Both the position numbers and the translations under genes were made by a program. The notes below the pieces were generated by a model. It was not told the origin of the DNA. It ran no database searches and saw only the letters and a list, made by a program, of their open reading frames with translations. Positions 36,624 through 46,501 of a stretch of DNA of 64,000 nt are shown one piece after another. The stretch is from Gloeocapsa sp. PCC 7428 (GTDB lineage: Bacteria > Cyanobacteriota > Cyanobacteriia > Cyanobacteriales > Chroococcidiopsidaceae): positions 4,278,001-4,342,000 of the forward strand of contig NC_019745.1 in the NCBI RefSeq assembly GCF_000317555.1, written 5' to 3'. Position 1 is the first letter of the stretch; each line of letters begins with the position of its first letter.

Positions 36624-39173
36624 ATGAGTGTTTATGGTTGGAGAAGAAAGCATTTTCTATGGAGCCGCTATTGTGTAGCGGTTGCAGCTATAGCAATCAC
36701 ACTACTGGTCAAACTGTTGCTTGCACCAATCATTGATAATGAAAGTCCCTTCTTATTATTTTTCTTTGCGATCGTCGTTAGTACTTGGTACGGCGGTAGG
36801 ACAACAGGAATACTTGCGACAGTTTTAGCGGCTTTATGCGCCGATTATTTTTTCATTCCGCCGTTTCATTCTTTCTTAGTTGATACTGTAGGCTTTTGTA
36901 TTCGTCTAGGCTTGTTCATCTTTGAAGGAACTGCAATAACATATGTCGTTGCTGAATTAAATACTACCAAACAACAAGCCGAAACGAGAAGGTTAGAAGC
37001 TTTACGCTACCAAGAGACTTTACAACAAAGCGAAGAACGCTTTCGTTTATTCGTTGAAAGTGTTGGCGAATATGCAATATTTATGCTCGATGCCGATGCT
37101 AACATCGTTAGCTGGAATGTGGGAGCAGAAAACTTATTTGGGTATAAAGAAGCAGAAATTTTAGGAAAACATTTTTCTTCCTTATTCACGCTTGACGATA
37201 TTAGAAGTGGGAAACCACAACATGAGATCGAACAAGCGATCGCGCAAGGACGTGCGGAAGCGCAAACGTGGCACCTACGGAGTAACGGTACGTGGTTTTG
37301 GGCAAATTGCGTAATTACCGCGTTACGCGATAATAATGGTTGCTTGCGTGGTTTTGCCAAAGTTATTCACGATTTTACCGAACATCATCAAGTAGAAGTG
37401 GTTCTGCAAAAAGCTAACGAAGAATTAGAACTCAGAGTCCAAAGCCGCACCTTTGAGTTACAAAACGCTAATGAGCAACTGTGCAACGAAATTATTGAAC
37501 GCCAGCAAATTGAAGAAGCTTTATTAGATAGTCAAACTCGACTGCAACTGATTAATAGCATCTCAACCGCAATGATGCTAGGTATGTCGGTAGAACAGAT
37601 TATTAAACGTACCGTCAGACAAATCAGCGAATGTTTTCCTTCACTACGCGTCGCTTACTCGATAATTGATCAAAATGGCACCTTGATGGTCGTTCATTCG
37701 CTAGAACCCGAAGGAATACCATCACTTCAGGGAGTCACGTTTGATTTGCAGACAATGCCAGACTATCTCCAAGCGATACAAATGAATGTACCGATTGTAG
37801 TAGAAGATATCGCGCAGGATCTGCGCTTTTCTCCGCAAAATTGTGCTTTGTTTCGTACCTATGGTATTCAAGCGTTTGTTGACGTTCCATTGCAATACTC
37901 GAAACAATTAATCGGTTTGCTGTGCTTTGATTCGGCGCAGCCGCGAAAGTGGAGTAATCACGAAATTGGTACGTTGATTGTTATCACGCAGTATCTTTCG
38001 ATCATCATCAAGAATGCTCAGACGCAACAAGAACGCGATCGCGCCGAACTCGCGTTACAACAAGCGCACGATGAATTAGAACTTAGAGTCAGAAATCGAA
38101 CAGCACAACTTGCAAAAGCAAACGAAGAGTTAAAAACAGAAATTTACGAGCGCCGGCGCGTTGAAGAATCACTAAGACAAAGTGAAGAACGCTTGCGCTT
38201 TGCTCTGAGTGCGGCTGATATGGTAGCGTGGGATTGGAATACTTCAACCGATGAAATTAGTTACTCTGACAATGCACATAGCGCGATCAGATTACCGTCA
38301 AAAACAAAAATAAACACGGCGACCGAGTTTTTTAATTTAATCTATCCTGAAGATCGCGATCGCGTGCTGCAAGAACTTCGGTTTCAATGTACTTCAGCGA
38401 ATAGAAATCTCTACAGCACAGAATTTCGTTTAGTTCATCCTGATGGTTCGATTCACTGGATGGCTAATCAAGGAAAAGTGAGTTATGACAGCGCGGGTAA
38501 AGTCATCCGCGTTAGTGGAATTCTCCGTGATATTACAAAGCAAAAGCAAATTGCCGACCAAATACAAGCTTCGCTTGTTGAAAAAGAAGTCTTACTCAAA
38601 GAAATTCATCACCGTGTCAAAAATAATTTGCAGATCATTTCTAGCCTTCTCAGCCTACAGTCAGGATACATTGAAGATCAACAAACGCTAGAAATTTTAA
38701 AAGCGGGTGAAAACCGTATAGCTTCAATGGCACTAATTCACGAACAATTGTATCAATCACAAGACTTAGCAAAGATTGATTTCCCAGATTATATTCAAAA
38801 TTTAGTGGCTAATTTGTTTAGCTCTTATGATGTTTCTTCTGAAAAAATTATTTTACATTCTAATATTGAACGCATTCTTTTGAGTTTAGATATCGCTATC
38901 CCGTGTGGTTTAATTATTAACGAATTAATCTCTAATTCTTTAAAACACGCCTTTCCAAATAATAAAAAAGGTAACATATACATTAAGCTGTCTGCGATAG
39001 ATGATCGATATCACCTTAGTATTAGAGATGATGGTGTAGGATTACCAAAAAACATAGATCCAAACAATACAGATTCTTTGGGCTTACAAATTGTCGCTGC
39101 TTTAACTCAACAATTAGAAGGTAGTTTGGATATTCATAGTCACAATGGTACAGAGTTTAAAATTAAGTTTTGA
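36624..39173 (+). CDS. DUF4118-PAS-GAF-PAS sensor histidine kinase (HisKA_2 type)
   Basis: 849 residues from the ATG at 36624; in-frame starts at 36558 and 36561 would add 21-22 residues. A four-helix membrane module of the KdpD/DUF4118 type lies at the N-terminus (AIAITLLVKLLLAPI, FFAIVVSTWYGGRTTGILATV). Next come a PAS domain, a coiled coil, a GAF domain, a second PAS and a HisKA_2 box (LLKEIHHRVKNNLQIISSLL) with an HATPase domain (LSIRDDGVGLPKN). The HHRVKNNLQ histidine is the phospho-acceptor. It is followed after 34 bp by a receiver-kinase gene. Confidence 0.88.
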   Translation: MSVYGWRRKHFLWSRYCVAVAAIAITLLVKLLLAPIIDNESPFLLFFFAIVVSTWYGGRTTGILATVLAALCADYFFIPPFHSFLVDTVGFCIRLGLFIFEGTAITYVVAELNTTKQQAETRRLEALRYQETLQQSEERFRLFVESVGEYAIFMLDADANIVSWNVGAENLFGYKEAEILGKHFSSLFTLDDIRSGKPQHEIEQAIAQGRAEAQTWHLRSNGTWFWANCVITALRDNNGCLRGFAKVIHDFTEHHQVEVVLQKANEELELRVQSRTFELQNANEQLCNEIIERQQIEEALLDSQTRLQLINSISTAMMLGMSVEQIIKRTVRQISECFPSLRVAYSIIDQNGTLMVVHSLEPEGIPSLQGVTFDLQTMPDYLQAIQMNVPIVVEDIAQDLRFSPQNCALFRTYGIQAFVDVPLQYSKQLIGLLCFDSAQPRKWSNHEIGTLIVITQYLSIIIKNAQTQQERDRAELALQQAHDELELRVRNRTAQLAKANEELKTEIYERRRVEESLRQSEERLRFALSAADMVAWDWNTSTDEISYSDNAHSAIRLPSKTKINTATEFFNLIYPEDRDRVLQELRFQCTSANRNLYSTEFRLVHPDGSIHWMANQGKVSYDSAGKVIRVSGILRDITKQKQIADQIQASLVEKEVLLKEIHHRVKNNLQIISSLLSLQSGYIEDQQTLEILKAGENRIASMALIHEQLYQSQDLAKIDFPDYIQNLVANLFSSYDVSSEKIILHSNIERILLSLDIAIPCGLIINELISNSLKHAFPNNKKGNIYIKLSAIDDRYHLSIRDDGVGLPKNIDPNNTDSLGLQIVAALTQQLEGSLDIHSHNGTEFKIKF

Positions 39174-39207
39174 TAGTCAAAGTTATTTAATTTGATAAGT
39201 ATTCCTA

Positions 39208-40773
39208 ATGAGTAAGGCAAGTATCCTAATTGTAGAAGATGAGCTTCTTGTTGCCAAAGATATACAAAATCGGCTAACTAAGTTTGGATACGCTGTTGTT
39301 GGTGTCGTCTCTTCGGGAAAGGAAGCGATCAATAAAGCGACAGAAAAGAATCCTGACCTCATTTTAATGGATATTCATTTAAAAGGAGAGCTTGACGGAA
39401 TTGAAGTAGCGCAGGTAATTTATAATGGTTTGAATATTCCGATAGTTTACCTAACCGCTAATGCTGATGACAGCACATTAGAACGCGCCAAGGCAACAGA
39501 GCCGTTTGGGTATATTTTAAAACCTTTTAAAGAGAAAGAATTAAAAACAACAATTGAAATTACACTAACGAAGCATCAAATTGAAAAAAAGCTTCGACAA
39601 AGCGAACAGTGGTTAGCCACAGTTCTCAAAAGTATTGGCGATGCTGTGATTACTAGCGATGCTTGCGGAACAGTGACTTTTATGAATCCTGTAGCCGAAT
39701 CGCTGACAGGTTGGACACAAGAGGAAGCCTACGGTAGAGATGCAACAGAAATATTTAATATTACGAATAGCATATCTGGTCAAAAAGTGGACAGTCCTAT
39801 TGTGCAAGCTTTAAAACAAGGAACTACAGTTGGAATCGCCGAAGAAACACTTTTGATTACCAAAAATGGCATAGAAATTCCCATTGATGATAGCGCAGCA
39901 CCAATCCGCGATGATAAAGGAAATATCACTGGTGCAGTATTAGTATTTCGCGATATTACAGAACGTAAGCAAGCAAAAGAAGCTCGTCAAAAGCAAATTG
40001 AACAAGAAAGGCTTGTTGCTCAACTAGAAAAACTTAATCAACTAAAAGATGATTTTTTAAGTACAGTTTCGCACGAATTACGGACTCCGATCGCCAATAT
40101 GAAAATGGCAATTCAAATGCTATCTCTTGCACCTAATATAGAAAAAAGTCGGCGGTACTTGGAAATTTTGCAAGCAGAATGCACGCGGGAAACTGAGCTA
40201 ATTAATGATTTGCTTGATTTACAACGTCTCGAATTAGCAACTTATCCAACGCTACTTGCTGAAGCAATTCATTTAAGCGATTGGTTAGCAAAAATAATTG
40301 AGCCATTTGTGCATCGCAGCGAACAACGTCAACAAATCCTGCAAATGAATATTAGCTCTAATTTAATACCATTGGTTTCTGGTCGGGCTAGCATCGAGCG
40401 AATTTTAGCAGAACTATTAAATAATGCGTGTAAGTATACTCCAGCAGGTGGGAAGATAATCTTAAGTGTCAGCCAAGATGATGCACGATCGCCCGAAGAT
40501 GCGGCAAGAAACACAGATTTATCTAGAGTAAAAACGATTTTCAGCGTTAAAAATCAAGCCGAAATTCCTCAAGAGCAATTACCGCGAATCTTTGAAAAAT
40601 TCTATCGCGTTCCCCAAAGCGATCGCTGGCAACAAGGTGGAACAGGTTTAGGGCTTGCTTTGGTGCAAAAGCTTGTTGAACACTTGCAGGGAACGATTGA
40701 TGTAACCAGCGATCAAGGTTGGACAACATTTACTGTCACGTTGACTAATTTAGTTGGAAATCATGAAATCTAA
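39208..40773 (+). CDS. Receiver-PAS-histidine kinase
   Basis: 521 residues. An N-terminal receiver (about 4-120) has phospho-acceptor aspartate in LILMDIHLKGELDG and lysine in YILKPFKEKE. A PAS domain follows (about 130-250), then HisKA (FLSTVSHELRTPIANM) and HATPase (LPRIFEKFYRVPQSDR, GGTGLGLALVQKLVE). It lies 34 bp after the membrane kinase, so a two-step relay is plausible, with the first kinase phosphorylating this receiver. No output DNA-binding gene is adjacent. Confidence 0.88.
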   Translation: MSKASILIVEDELLVAKDIQNRLTKFGYAVVGVVSSGKEAINKATEKNPDLILMDIHLKGELDGIEVAQVIYNGLNIPIVYLTANADDSTLERAKATEPFGYILKPFKEKELKTTIEITLTKHQIEKKLRQSEQWLATVLKSIGDAVITSDACGTVTFMNPVAESLTGWTQEEAYGRDATEIFNITNSISGQKVDSPIVQALKQGTTVGIAEETLLITKNGIEIPIDDSAAPIRDDKGNITGAVLVFRDITERKQAKEARQKQIEQERLVAQLEKLNQLKDDFLSTVSHELRTPIANMKMAIQMLSLAPNIEKSRRYLEILQAECTRETELINDLLDLQRLELATYPTLLAEAIHLSDWLAKIIEPFVHRSEQRQQILQMNISSNLIPLVSGRASIERILAELLNNACKYTPAGGKIILSVSQDDARSPEDAARNTDLSRVKTIFSVKNQAEIPQEQLPRIFEKFYRVPQSDRWQQGGTGLGLALVQKLVEHLQGTIDVTSDQGWTTFTVTLTNLVGNHEI

Positions 40774-41102
40774 AGAATAGGTTAATTTTAAATTTGTTGT
40801 GCGTCGTTAATGTTAGTGAAAGTCAATTTATAGGCTATATATTATAACGTAAGTTGCGGATTTATGACAACTTAGATAGCCAGAGAAACTTTGTTGATAA
40901 AAATGCATCTAAGTAATTAGTTAAGATCAAATAGTAGAGAGTTGCGTTTAGAAAGTAAATCTGTGGAATAGGTGAAAAAGAATCAGGAACATACAATTAG
41001 CAATCTTAATTGGGCGGTAGAAAACATCTGTTCCATCATTAAACAGTCAAAATTTTCCTGTGTTGCGAACTTTTTTCCTTTTTTCGGGCAATAGGAGCCA
41101 CT
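40774..41102. other. Intergenic region before the CHAT-like/TPR gene
   Basis: 329 A/T-rich bp with a small AAGTTG/CAACTT inverted repeat near 40851-40873 and a GGAG site just upstream of the GTG start at 41103. No gene or larger repeat was seen. Confidence 0.4.
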
Positions 41103-42539
41103 GTGACGCTAGAATTCCACCTCTGCGTAACTGCTATTGGACATCATCTTTACCGAGTACATACTGAACAAGTACCGCCTACAGTGCCAATTGCCAAGGA
41201 AGTTAGAGCGTGGGATGTAGAGAGTTGGTTAAGTTATGCAGCGCAGATTAAAGCTGCTGTATATCTAGGCGATCGCCATAACTTAAATGCAACCTTAGCT
41301 ATTTTAGGAAAGCAACTTTATGCTGCATTGTTTACAGGGAAAATTGCAGAGAGTTGGAATGTAGCACAAAATTTAGCTCAGCAAAAACAAGTACTACTGG
41401 CATTACACATAGAAATTGCTGCGAGTTGCTTAGTAGATTTACCGTGGGAACTTCTCTATACAGCAGATCGCTTTTTAGTTACCAATCCTCAAATCGCTGT
41501 GAAGATTAGCCGGAGACACGCAGCCGAAAATCTAGAACAACTCGATTTGGCTTACCTCATCGAGGATATGCAGCAAGAATCGCTTGCGGAAGAATGGAAT
41601 GATACGTTTCTCGAAATTGATGAGAGCGATCCCGCGTATGCCGAAGATTCAGCTGTTGTTGCGAATATATTGAGCCAACTTGCAGCATCGCCGCCGACAA
41701 CTCCAAACGAAGAACAAGCTTCCATACCTACAACTTCTACTCAAACTACGCCGCCACCGCGCGGCAAATCAGAAAGTGTCTGGAGGACATTTGTCATTGG
41801 TAGTTTCATGATGGCAATCGTTGCGATCGCCAGCGTATGGTGGGAATATCAGCAACCAAATCAAATTGCTAGTTCTTTAACATCCTTAGCGTGGAATCGG
41901 TTAAATAAGCGTAATTGGCAAGCCGCGAGTACACAAGAAATAACGGCGATCGCGATCGCCCAGTTGCATCGAAAAGAAGCGATCGCTGCACAACCCCTAG
42001 TGGAAGAACTACTTAACCGCAACGCGTTACAAAATGCTGAAAAGGTGCTGAAGGTTGTTCCGCCGTCTGCTAATACTGATACAATTTTGTTTCTGCGTGG
42101 ACGTTTGGCATGGCAATCTTCACAAATAGAACAAGCACGTCGTTATTGGGAAGCTGCGGTCAAACAAAAGTCTGACACAAAATACTACAACGCTTTAGGC
42201 TTCGCCTACTATGCACAAGACAACTGGAGTCAAGCTAATGAAGCATGGTTTGAGGCATTATATTTAGCTAATCAACCGTCAGTCACGCAAGATAACAGCG
42301 AACTCCTCACAACCTATGCTGGACTTGCATTAGTCTTGCAGCAGTCAGTGCCGAATCGACCGCCTAACGAACAAGCAAAACTCATTAATGAAGCAGTAAA
42401 GCTCCGTGAAAAAGTTTTAGCAGAAGATCCTATTAACTTTCAACTACAGCAGTTAGAGAGTCATTGGCTATGGCATCAAAAAGCCATCACCGACTGGCGA
42501 TCGCTCCTTCTTATAAAAGACAGCAGGGTTAGTCGTTAG
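41103..42539 (+). CDS. CHAT-like N-domain, membrane helix and TPR protein
   Basis: 478 residues from a GTG start. The first 165 residues contain EIAASCLVDLPWELLYTADRFLVTNPQIAVKISR, close to the L-P-W-E-L-L strand of CHAT caspase-like domains. The catalytic His and Cys half is not found. After an acidic linker and low-complexity region comes one membrane helix (about 225-245, VIGSFMMAIVAIASVW), then TPR-like helical repeats (about 270-460). The probable topology is a cytosolic N-domain with extracytoplasmic TPRs, or the reverse. A signalling or scaffold role is inference. The stop lies in a heptad array. Confidence 0.65.
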   Translation: MTLEFHLCVTAIGHHLYRVHTEQVPPTVPIAKEVRAWDVESWLSYAAQIKAAVYLGDRHNLNATLAILGKQLYAALFTGKIAESWNVAQNLAQQKQVLLALHIEIAASCLVDLPWELLYTADRFLVTNPQIAVKISRRHAAENLEQLDLAYLIEDMQQESLAEEWNDTFLEIDESDPAYAEDSAVVANILSQLAASPPTTPNEEQASIPTTSTQTTPPPRGKSESVWRTFVIGSFMMAIVAIASVWWEYQQPNQIASSLTSLAWNRLNKRNWQAASTQEITAIAIAQLHRKEAIAAQPLVEELLNRNALQNAEKVLKVVPPSANTDTILFLRGRLAWQSSQIEQARRYWEAAVKQKSDTKYYNALGFAYYAQDNWSQANEAWFEALYLANQPSVTQDNSELLTTYAGLALVLQQSVPNRPPNEQAKLINEAVKLREKVLAEDPINFQLQQLESHWLWHQKAITDWRSLLLIKDSRVSR

Positions 42540-42549
42540 TGGGTAGTAA
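42529..42549. repeat. Heptad-like array across a stop codon
   Basis: GTTAGTC, GTTAGTG and GGTAGTA run in 7-bp register; the TAG of the second unit (42537-42539) is the stop of the CHAT-like/TPR gene. Confidence 0.65.
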
Positions 42550-42577
42550 GATGAGCATTAAAGCTAACATTAGCTAT

Positions 42578-43315
42578 TCACTCTTCTGTTTCCTCATCGT
42601 AAGTTTTACCCAAAATTGAAGATAGCGAACGGCGTTTACGAATGTCCATCATTTCTGCGAGTGCGACTTTTTCGACATCGACTTGTTGAGCATTTTCTGG
42701 AGGCAAAATTGTGATGACTGGGTCTTCACGACTACCATTACTATCTGAAACCTCTACAACGGTTGGTTCGGCGCTGTGAGGTTCTGGGACTTCGACAACA
42801 GGCGGTTTAGGTGTTGGGGATATCTCTGGTTCAATTACAATAGGTGGTTCTATACGAGGAACCGCAGAGGGCTGTTGCGCTTGCAGCATTTGTAGTTGCT
42901 GCTTGCGGTTACGCGATCTTCGCTGACGGCGTTGATGTTTTCTTTTTGGCTGTGATGAATCTTTTAATTGTCGGAAGACAACCCAGTAGCCAGCTGCACA
43001 GATAACAATCGCACCAACTACCCAGATGACAAGGCGATCGCTACCAGTAGTGACCGCATCAGGTACTTGGACAACAAGCGGTGCTGATTCTGGGCGATCG
43101 ACAAAACCAGCAAAAGTTAAACTGAAAATCGAAAGTGTAGTGACTAGTAGTAGAATTAACCACAGCAAAGGCCAAAGCAGCCAAGGTGAACACAGTACGG
43201 CAAGTACCGAATTCAATAAGATAGATGATTTTGCTGATCCTCGCCGTCTGGCACGAGCCAACTGTAAATTACTACGTTGTTGTGATGACTGCTGTGTACT
43301 CTGATTGTCGTCCAT
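42578..43315 (-). CDS. Two-helix membrane protein with basic and proline-rich tail, unknown
   Basis: 245 residues: a polar N-terminus, a hydrophobic hairpin (about 35-72, ILLNSVLAVLCSPWLLWPLL), a second membrane segment (about 95-115), a strongly basic stretch (KRKHQRRQRRSRNRKQQ, about 123-139) and a P/E/V-rich disordered region. It ends in a conserved-looking MMDIRKRRSLSSILGKTYDE. The basic stretch could bind nucleic acid or anionic lipid. I recognise no named family. It converges on the TPR gene. Confidence 0.6.
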   Translation of the reverse strand: MDDNQSTQQSSQQRSNLQLARARRRGSAKSSILLNSVLAVLCSPWLLWPLLWLILLLVTTLSIFSLTFAGFVDRPESAPLVVQVPDAVTTGSDRLVIWVVGAIVICAAGYWVVFRQLKDSSQPKRKHQRRQRRSRNRKQQLQMLQAQQPSAVPRIEPPIVIEPEISPTPKPPVVEVPEPHSAEPTVVEVSDSNGSREDPVITILPPENAQQVDVEKVALAEMMDIRKRRSLSSILGKTYDEETEE

Positions 43316-43366
43316 AGCTAAATGTCAGCGGCATACACCCTGTTTTGTTTTTCATTATCTAATAGA

Positions 43367-43388
43367 TCTGGAGGTCAGAGGTCAGAGC
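43367..43388. repeat. Short heptad array (GAGGTCA)
   Basis: GAGGTCA GAGGTCA GAGCTTT lies between the ddl stop and the membrane-protein start. Confidence 0.55.
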
Positions 43389-43447
43389 TTTTTAGAGCAA
43401 GGATATAGGGTAAAAAGTTGTTACAACTATTTACTTTCACCTACTCT

Positions 43448-43468
43448 ACTAACTACTAACCACTAACG
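43448..43468. repeat. Heptad array overlapping the ddl stop codon
   Basis: Three consecutive 7-mers, ACTAACT, ACTAACC and ACTAACG. The CTA of the third unit (43463-43465) is the minus-strand TAG stop of ddl. Confidence 0.75.
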
Positions 43469-44575
43469 ATGTCTTTCTAATGCCAATTGGATGAGGCGAT
43501 CGACTAATTCTGTGAAGGGAACGCCACTTTTTTCCCACATTTGCGGATACATACTTGTTGCTGTAAAGCCTGGTAATGTATTGATTTCGTTAATCAGAAT
43601 TTCTCCTGTGGCTTCAACGTAGAAGAAATCGACTCGTGCTAAACCCGCCGCGTCAACAGCCGCAAAAGCTTGCAACGACATCTCTTGAATTGCCGCAGCG
43701 ACTGATTCTGGTACAGATGCAGGAATTGACAACGCTGCTCGACCCGCAGTATATTTTGTTTCATAGTCGTAGAAATCACTCTCAAAGGTAATTTCTCCGA
43801 CGACCGAAGCTTTGGGGTTATCGTTGCCCAAAACCGCACACTCTAGTTCGCGAGCAACAACGCCTGCTTCGACAATTAACCGCCGATCGTAGCTAGCGGC
43901 ATTGTCTAGGGCTGTTTCTAATTCACTGCGCGATCGCACTTTGGTAATACCAACCGAAGACCCTAAATTCGCGGGTTTCACAAAGCATGGATAACCAAGC
44001 GTTGCTTCGATTTGGTCGCATAATTTAGGAAACACGCAAGGATTTGACCACACTTGCGCGCGGTTAACTGCCATGTACTTGACTTGCGGCAATCCAGCTT
44101 GGGCAAATGCCATTTTCATCGCGATTTTATCCATGCCCATCGCGGAACCTAATACCCCAGAACCTACGTAGGGCACCTGCATTAATTGCAACAAACCTTG
44201 GACTGTACCGTCTTCACCATTCGGACCGTGAAGGATCGGAAACCAGACATCTACATCGGCAACTTGCGACTGCGACGAAGCTGAGGAAACGGGTAGATAG
44301 GGAGATGTTGGAATTGGGAGCGATGTTGAGTTGTCACTCGGTAGCTGCGTATTTGATTCATCAAGTTGGAGGGGAGTACCAGACGCGAGAACTTGCTGCG
44401 CAATGTCTCCAGGAAGCCAGCGCCCATCCTTTTGAATATAAAACGGCAGAAGTTCGTATTTTTGTTGATTTGAACCTGATAGGAGTGCTTGTGCGATCGC
44501 GCGTGCGGAACTAATTGAAACTTCATGTTCGCCCGAACGACCGCCAAACAGCAACCCTACTCGCAATTTATTCAT
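43463..44575 (-). CDS. ddl: D-alanine--D-alanine ligase
   Basis: A 370-residue ATP-grasp ligase that joins two D-alanines for peptidoglycan precursors. Family segments: [49 protein letters not shown] and the metal-binding end [16 protein letters not shown]. Residues 74-104 form a serine/proline-rich low-complexity insertion (about 44264-44355) not part of the usual core. It probably forms a surface loop. The start is ATG at 44575. Confidence 0.94.
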   Translation of the reverse strand: MNKLRVGLLFGGRSGEHEVSISSARAIAQALLSGSNQQKYELLPFYIQKDGRWLPGDIAQQVLASGTPLQLDESNTQLPSDNSTSLPIPTSPYLPVSSASSQSQVADVDVWFPILHGPNGEDGTVQGLLQLMQVPYVGSGVLGSAMGMDKIAMKMAFAQAGLPQVKYMAVNRAQVWSNPCVFPKLCDQIEATLGYPCFVKPANLGSSVGITKVRSRSELETALDNAASYDRRLIVEAGVVARELECAVLGNDNPKASVVGEITFESDFYDYETKYTAGRAALSIPASVPESVAAAIQEMSLQAFAAVDAAGLARVDFFYVEATGEILINEINTLPGFTATSMYPQMWEKSGVPFTELVDRLIQLALERHR

Positions 44576-44631
44576 CGGCTAATTCCCTTTTAGGCGCTCC
44601 CCATTGGGCAATAGCGTACCATAGGGAAGGC

Positions 44632-44934
44632 TCAAGACGTCATGCGATTGCGATAGACGCTAAATTCAGCTTCTAGTCCAGGTAAGTGTACAGGCTCGCA
44701 CGATAAGGATTCTAGTTCATCAGCAAATTCGCGTAATCGTTGAATATTCGTTTGTAGCCGCGACTTAATGCCTTGCGCGCCTAATGCTAAACAATCAGGG
44801 CAAATATCACCGTATTCAATGCCTTGGTTGCTATATATTGATGCTCTTGCTGTTTTGAGATGGTAAAGACAACCACAAACTAGGCACTTATTTTGCCGTC
44901 CTCGTGTAGGTTCTTGGTGAAAACGAATTTTCAT
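44632..44934 (-). CDS. Zinc-ribbon-like small protein, unknown
   Basis: 100 residues with CLVCGC near the N-terminus and ICPDC about 30 residues later, forming a likely four-cysteine zinc site, followed by a helix (IQRLREFADELESL). No named family is recognised. It lies 57 bp upstream of ddl on the same strand and could be co-transcribed with it. Confidence 0.6.
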   Translation of the reverse strand: MKIRFHQEPTRGRQNKCLVCGCLYHLKTARASIYSNQGIEYGDICPDCLALGAQGIKSRLQTNIQRLREFADELESLSCEPVHLPGLEAEFSVYRNRMTS

Positions 44935-45060
44935 GCTATGACCTCTTACGCTTTACTTCAACGTGCGATCGCTTTAAGGTTGGTCATTGGAAAGAAGGTT
45001 CATCAACAATTACCGCGTTCTCCATTCCCCGTGACCTGAACTAAATGATTGCTATTGTGG

Positions 45061-46422
45061 TCAAATTGTGACTGGTTGCCGGACAACAACTTCACCCGTT
45101 AAGCTAAAGGCGCGGATTTCGGTAATTTTTACCTGTACTAGCTTACCTTTAAGTTCTGCAATATTTCCAGGAAAGAACGTTAAGCGATTACCACGCGTGC
45201 GCCCCATAACTTGCGCGGGATCTTTGGGGTTTTGGTCTTCGACTAGCACTTCTTCAATTCGACCGAGATAGCGCTGCGAACGCTCGGATGCTTTAATTGC
45301 AACAAGATGATTGAGCCGTTGGAGGCGATCGCTTTTCACTTCTTCACTCAGTTGATTTTCCCACACAGCGGCTGGCGTACCTGGGCGCGGCGAATACGCA
45401 GCGGTATTCAAGTGGTCAAAACCAATATCATCGACAAGTTTGAGCGTATTTTCAAACTGTGCTTCGGTTTCTCCAGGGAAACCCACAATCGCATCCGCAC
45501 TAATCGAAGCATCAGGCATATACCGCCGAATTGTATCAATAATTCGTCGATATTTTTCTTGCGTGTAGCCCCGCGACATTTGTTTGAGGACTTCGTTATC
45601 GCCTGATTGAAAAGGAATGTGGAAGTGTTCGCACACCTTGGGTAACTCTGCACACGCACGAATCAAACGTTCCGTAAAATAACGCGGGTGACTCGTCGCA
45701 AACCGCAGACGTTCAATTCCTGGCACATCATGCACGTAATACAACAAGTCAGTTAATGTGTGCAGATGGCGTCCTTCTGGCGTCGCACCTGGTAGATCGC
45801 GTCCGTAAGCATCTATGTTTTGCCCTAGCAACGTGACTTCTTTGAAACCTTGTCTTCCTAGTTCTACCATTTCTGCGCGAATTGCTTCAGGCGTCCGCGA
45901 TTGTTCCACACCGCGTACATTCGGAACTACGCAGTAGGTACAACGTTCATTACAACCATAAATCACATTGACCCAAGCAGTCACCGTACTATCACGGCGG
46001 GGCTTTGTGATGTCTTCAACAATGTGAATAGGTTCGGTAGCAACTATCTGATTTCCCGCGAAAACTTGTTCGAGTAAGTCTTGTAAGCGATTAGCGTGTT
46101 GCGGTCCCATAACAAGATCGAGTTCGGGAACTCTTCTCAGCAGCGATTCACCTTCTTGTTGCGCAACGCACCCAGCAACGACTAACGTTAATTCGGGGTG
46201 TTCGTGTTTGCGCTTTGCTTGTCTACCAAGGTAAGAATAAACCTTCTGCTCGGCGTTATCTCGAATTGTACAAGTATTGTAAAGAACCAAATCTGCTTGA
46301 TAGGGATCTTCTGACCACTCAAAGCCCATGTCTTCTAAAATGCCAGCCATCCGTTCCGAGTCGGCTTTGTTCATCTGGCAACCAAAAGTAGTGATGTGGT
46401 AGCGACGGTTAAAAGTGGTCAT
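45061..46422 (-). CDS. miaB: tRNA-2-methylthio-N6-dimethylallyladenosine synthase MiaB
   Basis: A 453-residue radical-SAM methylthiotransferase acting on A37 of tRNAs. It begins with the MiaB signature [18 protein letters not shown], then [18 protein letters not shown] and [10 protein letters not shown], the radical-SAM motif CNERCTYC (near 157-164), and a TRAM domain at the C-terminus. Unlike RimO, it has the long N-terminal MNKADSE pattern. Start ATG; 79 bp upstream of it lies the methyltransferase stop. Confidence 0.95.
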   Translation of the reverse strand: MTTFNRRYHITTFGCQMNKADSERMAGILEDMGFEWSEDPYQADLVLYNTCTIRDNAEQKVYSYLGRQAKRKHEHPELTLVVAGCVAQQEGESLLRRVPELDLVMGPQHANRLQDLLEQVFAGNQIVATEPIHIVEDITKPRRDSTVTAWVNVIYGCNERCTYCVVPNVRGVEQSRTPEAIRAEMVELGRQGFKEVTLLGQNIDAYGRDLPGATPEGRHLHTLTDLLYYVHDVPGIERLRFATSHPRYFTERLIRACAELPKVCEHFHIPFQSGDNEVLKQMSRGYTQEKYRRIIDTIRRYMPDASISADAIVGFPGETEAQFENTLKLVDDIGFDHLNTAAYSPRPGTPAAVWENQLSEEVKSDRLQRLNHLVAIKASERSQRYLGRIEEVLVEDQNPKDPAQVMGRTRGNRLTFFPGNIAELKGKLVQVKITEIRAFSLTGEVVVRQPVTI

Positions 46423-46501
46423 TGCGATCTAGTCAAAATAGAAGACAGCATCCAAATTTCAATTATAGATTTTTTGTTGGCAATGCTTGGCGACACTCAT
46501 C

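Noticed and set aside
37007-37360. 117-residue frame antisense to the DUF4118 kinase
   Set aside because: Inside a PAS domain coding region; no independent evidence.
44107-44514. 135-residue open frame antisense to ddl
   Set aside because: Shadow of ddl; the Ddl reading frame carries all conserved motifs.
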